Assembly: GCA_019137255.1 (NCBI GenBank)
Contig: WPDH01000234.1
Location: 186,001 to 250,000, forward strand
Direction: 5' to 3'
Length of the DNA: 64,000 nt
DNA from: Corinectria fuckeliana
Lineage: Eukaryota; Ascomycota; Sordariomycetes; Hypocreales; Nectriaceae
A program made the position numbers and the translations under genes. This document shows positions 58,008 to 64,000 of this stretch, in pieces. A model generated the notes under the pieces. That model searched no databases. It saw only the letters and a list, made by a program, of their open reading frames with translations, and had not been told where the DNA came from. Numbering within the stretch: position 1 is the stretch's first letter; each line of letters starts with the position of its first letter.

Positions 58008-60267
58008 ATGGCATCCTCCTCCGCTGGACGGCAGAAGGGGCCCTCCCCGGCGCTGCCCAGAGACGCGGCGGCCTCCGCGCCGGAGCCTAGGCCCTCACCA
58101 CCGCAGCACCAGCAGCGCCGGGGCGAGGACCCCTGGTGGAAGATTCACCTCTTCCGCGGCATGATCAACGACATCCGTCGAAGGGCGCCCTACTACGTCA
58201 GCGACTGGCGCGATGCCTGGGACTACCGCGTCGTGCCGGCCACGGTTTACATGTACTTTGCCAAGTGAGTACGACCGACCCCCGACGACACGGAAACAGG
58301 ACGAGGACAGGCGGCGTCTCCGGGACTATGCCATATTCACGACTGACTCGGCTTCCCTCAGCATCCTACCTGCTCTGGCCTTCTCCCTCGACATGTTCCA
58401 GAAGACGGGCTCCAACTATGGAGTCAACGAGGTCCTTCTGGCTTCGGTTCTTGGATCCGTTGTCTTCTCCCTCTTTTCCGCGCAGCCCCTCGTGATTGTG
58501 GGAGTGACCGGTCCCATCACCGTCTTCAACTAGTAAGTTGTACTCCGGCCCGCGAGGTTGAGACGTGACTCGTAGCTGACTAGGGCTGGGTAGCACCGTC
58601 TACGACATCATGAAGCCTACCGGTGTCAACTACCTTGGCTTTATGTGTTGGATTGGCATGTAAGTCGAGTCACGCTGGTCTTCTGGCCCATACACATCTC
58701 CCCCCTTCGCCTCCATACCCTAGCATGGAGCCAACCAACCCCTTAACGCGGGTATGCAAAATACTGACAATCAACCAAGATGGTCTCTCATCCTCCACTG
58801 GATCCTCGCAATCACCAACTCGTGCAACTGGCTCCGCTGGGTCACCCGCTTCCCCTGCGACATCTTCGGTTTCTACGTCGCCTTCATCTACCTGCAAAAG
58901 GGCATACAGGTCCTCCAGCGCATCGACGAGGACTCGGGCTTCTACCTCTCCATCGTCGCCGCCCTCCTCGTCTTCATGGTGGCCTACATCTGCGGTGAGC
59001 TTGGCGCCAGCAGCCTCTTCCGCCACCCGCTCCGTGTCTTCCTCAAGGACTACGGCACCCCGCTCACCCTCGTCTTCTTCACCGGCTTCGTCCACATCGG
59101 GCGGATGGCCAAGGTCGACCTCGACGTCCTGCCCACGAGCGACGCCTTCATGCCCACCAGTGACCGCGACTGGCTCGTCAACTTCTGGGATCTGAGTGCG
59201 GGAGACATCTTTACGGCCCTGCCTTTTGCCGTTCTCTTGACGGTCCTGTTCTGGTTCGACCATAACGGTATGACCCCCCCCCCCTTCTCATATATCCACC
59301 TCCTGAGATTATTGTCTCCCCCTAACATGTCTCAGTTTCCTCCCTCATCGCCCAGGGCAGTGAGTTCCCCCTCAGGAAACCCGCCGGCTTCCACTGGGAC
59401 TTCTTCCTCCTTGGCCTCACCACCGGCGTCGCTGGCATCCTCGGCTTGCCCTTCCCCAACGGCCTCATTCCCCAGGCCCCCTTCCACACCGAGTCCCTCT
59501 GCGTCACCAAGCCCGTCAAGGATGTCGACGAGCACGGCAACGAAAAGGAGGGCCACTACTCCTTCGAAGCCACCCGCGTCGTCGAGCAGCGCCTCTCCAA
59601 CCTGGCCCAGGGTCTTCTCACCCTCGGCACCATGTCGGGCCCGCTCCTCGTCGTCCTCCACCTCATCCCTCACGGGGTCCTCGCCGGCCTCTTCTTCGTC
59701 ATGGGAGTCCAGGCCCTCGAGGCCAACGGCATCACCGCCAAGCTCATCTTCCTCGCTCGCGACCAGGCCCTCACCCCGTCGGCAGCCCCGCTGCGCCAGG
59801 TCCGTCGCCGCGCCGCAATCTGGATCTTCGTCGTCGTCGAGCTCGTCGGCTTCGGCGCCACCTTCGCCATCACCCAGACCGTCGCCGCCGTCGGCTTCCC
59901 CGTCTTCATCATGGCCCTGATCCCTCTTCGGGCCTCGATACTGCCTCGCATCTTCAGCCGCGAGGAGCTCGCGGCCCTCGACGAGCCCACCGCCTCGCCC
60001 TTCACCATGGAGGGCATCGGCGGCGCCTGGGGCGGCGGCAAGGACGACGACCCGAGCGACGAGGCCTCGGCCGTGCCCAGTCGAGTGTCCTCTCGGCGCG
60101 ACTCAAGACAGCGCCCGATCCGCCGTGACAGTGTCTTCGCTCATTCCGGTGCGCCGCGGAAGAGCCAGGAGGACCTAGCGGAGCTGGGGCAAGTACAGTC
60201 TGGCCACAGCACCGCGACCCGGAGGAGAAGCGTTGAGAGGCGATCACAAAGATACCCCGACGTATAG
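58008..60267 (+). CDS. bor1: SLC4/Bor1-type anion (borate) transporter
   Basis: Membrane exporter of the bicarbonate/borate family. Exons 58008-58264, 58362-58532, 58594-58659, 58780-59267 and 59336-60267 give 638 codons. The cytosolic N-terminus (WWKIHLFRGMINDIRRRAP) leads into 10 or more hydrophobic helices. Family marks include ILPALAFSLDMFQKTG, the QPLVIVGVTGPITVFNYTVY core, FYVAFIYLQKGIQVL, LPFPNGLIPQAPFHTESL and HLIPHGVLAGLFFVMGVQAL. The last 100 residues are disordered and Arg/Ser-rich. Intron 4 begins with a run of 11 C near 59274. It lies convergent to TOF1 with 311 bases between stop codons. Borate as substrate is inferred from the family. Confidence 0.93.
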
Positions 60268-60578
60268 ACACTGTTTCAGAAGAGAAGCGCTGTCATGGTT
60301 GAAGCTTGAATACCCTAATGTTGGATAAAGGGGATGATTGGCGTATGAACCATGCTCTAAGCAGCATAAAATGGAGGTTTAGTGGCATTTATCAAGGATA
60401 TAAACGTTGTTATAGAAAAGGACGATGAAGCATTCACGCCATCTCCAGCCCAATAATATAATTGGTAACTGATATCATGCGTGATGAATTTACCCAGTCA
60501 TTCCACCAGCTATGCTCCAGTATCATCCAGCCAAAAACAACCAAAACGCCAGCCTGCCCTATGTCTATGTCAAGTCTG
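60268..60578. other. Convergent spacer between BOR1 and TOF1
   Basis: 3' flanks of both genes, AT-rich. Nothing else seen. Confidence 0.5.
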
Positions 60579-63500
60579 CTACTCATCATCATCACTGTCC
60601 ATGACGAAGCCGCCACGCACTCTCGGCCGCCTTACCATCACCGGTGCCACATCTTCATCGTCCTCGGCGGTATCTGCAACACCAGTCTCTTTGCTGGTAC
60701 CGCTCATCTCGACATCCTCCTCCTTCTCAGCATCCTCCTCGACGTCTTCCTCTTCCATGTCTTCCTCTTCCGTGTCTTCCTCTTCCGTGTCTTCCTCCTC
60801 CACGCTCACTCGCCGCCGCTTTCGGGCATCACCGTCGCTACCGTCCGGCAAGGTTTCCCCCGTCTCGTCTGCGACTTCCAGACTGCCCAAGATCTTTTGC
60901 GCAAATTCTAGGTCGTCGATTTCGTCATCTTCAGAGCCGTCGGAGCTGGCATCTAGCGCCGCGCCGCGCGTCTTCGGCTTCTCGACGATTGCGTCGGGAA
61001 TTCCTGCTGCGGCCTTTGCGGCCTTGGCAGCCTTTGCGGCGATCTCGCGCTCCCCGGCGAAGAAGGCCTCGTCCTCTTCCTCGTCGAACTCGTCGTCGCC
61101 CTCTTGTACGTAGAGCGCCGATTTGATACGACGAGCCTTTTCGAGCTCTCGCTCGCGCCGTTTGCGCGACTTCTCTTCCAGCGCCTCGTCGTCAGGTTCC
61201 TCGACGTTGCTGCCTCGACGGCGTCGCTTGCGCGGCTTCTTGGGCTTGTTTTCCTCGTCAACGACGTTGCGGGCGGTAGGACCACCCATAGGGAACAAGC
61301 CGTCGTCTAGATCGCCTTCCTCGTCGTCATCGAAGACGGCCTTCTTGCGGGGGAGTGTTTTGCGCTTAAGCTGGTGTTCGGCAAGGACGCCCTCTTCAAA
61401 CGTTGGCGGGCTGAACTCTGCCTGGTTGATGTAGTGGAGGGCGTCTTTGAGATCGTCTGCAGAGACTTTGCCAGGGATGACCCACGCGGACTCGGGCGTC
61501 TCTTCTGAGGCTGGCCCGAGGAGCTGCAGGCCGGAGAGGGTCATCAGGAGGCGGAGATGCGAGTTCTTGAACATTGCTGTCCGTCGAGCGTTGTCGTCAG
61601 GGCGAACAGCTGTTTCTTGTTAGTCGCTGCGCAATTCGTACACGTCGCGACCATAACTTACTGATAACGGGAGGCGTCTTTGGCTCTCGCTCCGTTGGCT
61701 GCCCCTCTTCGTCATCATCCGGGACGGGGTCAGCCGATGCCATGGCCTCCTCGGCCGCTTGCCAAACCCGTCGCTCGCTCTCAGCATTAGTGAGGATATT
61801 CTTTATCCACGCGACATGGTCTCCCTGGGTCTTGTCCAACAGCGCGCCCACCACAATCGCAATCTGGCGGTCCTGTTCCTCGATGTTCTTGAAGACGAGC
61901 TCTGCGCCTGGCTTCGCCTTGCTCGCGGTAGACACCGTTTGCCTCTCATATCCATACTCCAGGAAGAACGCGGTACTCTGTAGCTTGCTGAAGAGCAACT
62001 CGACGATGAGCTCAGGCCGCTGCTCGATCTTCTTAAAGCATTTTCGCAGGATCTGCTTGACTAGTTCTTCCCAATCTTTGAACATGCTGGATGAGCTTTC
62101 CAGCGCCAAAGGTCCCTTGACCATGTTGTAGAAGAGGTGGATGATGTCCACTCGGAAGAGCATGACGCTCATATCCTGCTTGAATGCCACCCGGTAGAAG
62201 TACCGATGCATACGCTTGAGTTGTGCATCGTCCATATCACGGTAGAATTTGGTAAACTTGACAAACGTGTCGACGACTCCTTGAGGCGTAAATCGCGAGG
62301 CAAATCGGTGAAAATCGAACTTGCGCTCCTTCGTAGTGCGCTCGGCCGTTTCTTCATCGACATCTGAGCCATCGTTTTCGTCGTCATTGTTGTCTCCTCC
62401 AGTGGCCTCCTGGGCAGCCTTCTTTTTCCGGCGTGACCGCTTCCGCGAGCGGACTTGCATGTCCGCGTTCTGCTTCGAATAGGTCTCCAGGATGCGAAGG
62501 AAGTGGTGGACCAGCTCCGTGGAAGCATCAAGGTAGTTGAAGCCCTGATCCTTGTAGGTTCTAATGATGTTGGCAATGATGTCGTGGGTGGCTTCTTCGT
62601 AGAAGAGACGGCCAAGAACGTTCTCGGCAATCTCTTCATCGTCCTCATTTCCGGATTCGGACATCTCATAGACAGTAAGGAGGATCTGAGTGAAGCAACG
62701 CATCACTGCAGTCAACTCCTGCCAATCCTTGTACTCATAGGACTCATGTAGAGCCTTGTTCAGGGTGATGAACATCTCTTGATTTAAAACAGCAGCTACA
62801 AGATTGAAGCTGCTCACCTCGTCGGCGCTCTTAGCGCCCGACTCCTTCTTGGCCTTGCGTCTTACACGCTCAGCCTCCAGGAACCATGCCACCAAGTAGA
62901 AGAATTGTCGTCGATGGTACTGTATGACATGGGGTGCTTCGCGGTCGAGGGTTTTTCGGACGTGCAAGAAAAGAGGGTTGAAGCCCGAATCCAGGAACTC
63001 CTCGACGAAGCAACGAAGCTGATCGTTCGCCCTTGCATTGAGCTTGGCCGGGAGTCCGAGATCTTGCTCCTCCTTGTCAGCCTTCCGAGCTCTGCGAGGG
63101 GGACGGAAGGTCTTGGCACTATCCATTTTCTTATTTCGCATCGCGGCATCAGCCAGAGCGTCTTGCCCCGATAGAGACGACATCTTGCCATCTTCGCGCT
63201 TCACCCAGATCATTGTGCCAAACCGGTTGTGCCTGGTGGGGCCCTTTCGATTGACAGCCTTGAGCATTGACGACTCCTTGTTCATCATGGCAGAGAGCTC
63301 TCCAGTCCTTGACTTGTTCAATTGCTGTTCGTTCATGAAGAGCTTCTCGGCGTTGACCTGCTTGACTAGGTGGTAGATGATTTCCATGACAGTCGTGTCT
63401 TCAGTCCTGAAATCCTCGCCCATGTTCGATGCGATTGTGAGAAGTACGAGGAATATGTCTTGGTAGGAGAAGGCGTCGATGGTGGCAGATCTCGATATTT

Positions 63501-64000
63501 GCGACTCGTCGCCGTCGTACTTGACGTTGGGAGGTGGTTCGATCATGGCGATGTTGCGCAGGAAGAAGAGCACCAACTTGATGATGCCCTGGTCTCGGGG
63601 GGTTCGGTCGCCGATCGGAACAGCCATTGAAGGCAGCGCTACTCGGATAGCTGTGTGGAGAATACGGGCCCCGTCGAAGTTGATGATGGCTCGCTTGTAT
63701 CCCACCTGGGTCAACTCCAGGACGGGGATGTGACGGTGGTGGTTCACTGTCATGCGTTCCCGGTCCTTTTCCATGGGCCAGGTCAGAGGGACCATGAGCT
63801 CGAAGCAGGACAGGGCTATCCTCGACTTGAACTTGTTGTCCATGGCGTTCTCGGGCCATGTCGCAAGGATGGGGAGCAAGTCGCCCTCGATCAGGTTCGC
63901 CTCGTAGATGCATCGCGCAACGTCCATGCGGTTCGTCTTTTCGTCGTAGAACCGGATCCATCGTTTGATGTCGCGAAGGACCTCGAGGGCATCGTCTCCG
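60579..64000 (-). CDS. tof1: TOF1/Swi1/Timeless replication fork protection protein (5' end missing)
   Basis: Part of the Tof1-Csm3 fork protection complex, which pauses forks at barriers and supports the S-phase checkpoint. Two exons are inside the window: one running off the right edge to 61662, and 61609-60579. The first residues visible are ALEVLRDIKRWIRFYDEKTN, typical of the Timeless N-terminus, so only a short N-terminal part is lost. Further marks: MTVNHHRHIPVLELTQVGYK, RHNRFGTMIWVKR and QYHRRQFFYLVAWFLEAER. The C-terminal exon has FKNSHLRLLMTLSGLQLLGP, then long Lys/Arg and acidic runs (nuclear localisation and disorder) ending DSDDDE. About 1,100 residues are seen. Confidence 0.96.

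Noticed and set aside
1..64000. CRISPR arrays, rRNA genes, bacterial operons or prophage
   Set aside because: No regularly spaced repeats, no rRNA signature and no operon structure were seen; the DNA is eukaryotic with introns.

Overview
The window is nuclear DNA of a filamentous ascomycete, most likely a sordariomycete and possibly Hypocreales; the order is inferred from gene content, not from a search. Nearly every gene is broken by short GT-AG introns of about 45-100 nt. Leaders are pyrimidine-rich, and the gene set is fungal: a CDP-2-type chromodomain protein, Tof1, Ytm1, m-AAA protease, Bor1 and an ELO elongase. All exon models below were assembled by hand, and each sums to a whole number of codons.

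Layout. 0.27-2.3 kb: Ste20/GCK protein kinase (minus). 2.3-8.9 kb: gene-poor block with decayed coding remnants, a shared 34-bp repeat and one tRNA-Gly. 8.9-10.5 kb: RAI1 decapping nuclease (minus). 11.7-16.3 kb: chromodomain/HDA2-3-like protein (plus). 16.9-17.9 kb: cytochrome c oxidase subunit 6 (minus). 20.2-21.4 kb: fatty acid elongase (plus). 23.8-25.7 kb: F-box protein (plus). 25.7-35.0 kb: about 9.3 kb with no supportable gene, holding a C47 tract, a CA repeat and a GCT repeat. 35.0-36.2 kb: disordered Ser-rich protein (plus). 39.7-42.1 kb: glycogen synthase (minus). 45.1-46.6 kb: YTM1 (plus). 46.8-48.7 kb: DEDDy 3'-5' exonuclease (minus). 49.1-49.6 kb: LSM5 (plus). 49.9-51.1 kb: RPB11 (minus). 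51.6-52.6 kb: HemK/MTQ1-type methyltransferase (plus). 53.3-56.1 kb: m-AAA protease (plus). 58.0-60.3 kb: BOR1-type transporter (plus). 60.6 kb to the end: TOF1 (minus), missing its N-terminus.

The right half (45-64 kb) is a dense housekeeping block of convergent and divergent pairs: YTM1/exonuclease, LSM5/RPB11 and BOR1/TOF1 converge, while exonuclease/LSM5 and RPB11/MTQ1 diverge. Several genes serve RNA metabolism (RAI1, LSM5, RPB11, YTM1, the exonuclease), but they are separate units and nothing suggests a cluster with one pathway.

The most unusual things are: RPB11, whose canonical first exon lies behind a 659-nt intron while a second phase-compatible first exon sits nearby; RAI1, which needs an 8-nt microexon and a GC-AG intron; a six-exon gene with only phase-1 introns and a single premature stop; long C tracts on the sense strand upstream of several genes; and the 9.3-kb desert. 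I found no clear evidence of a wholly new system.
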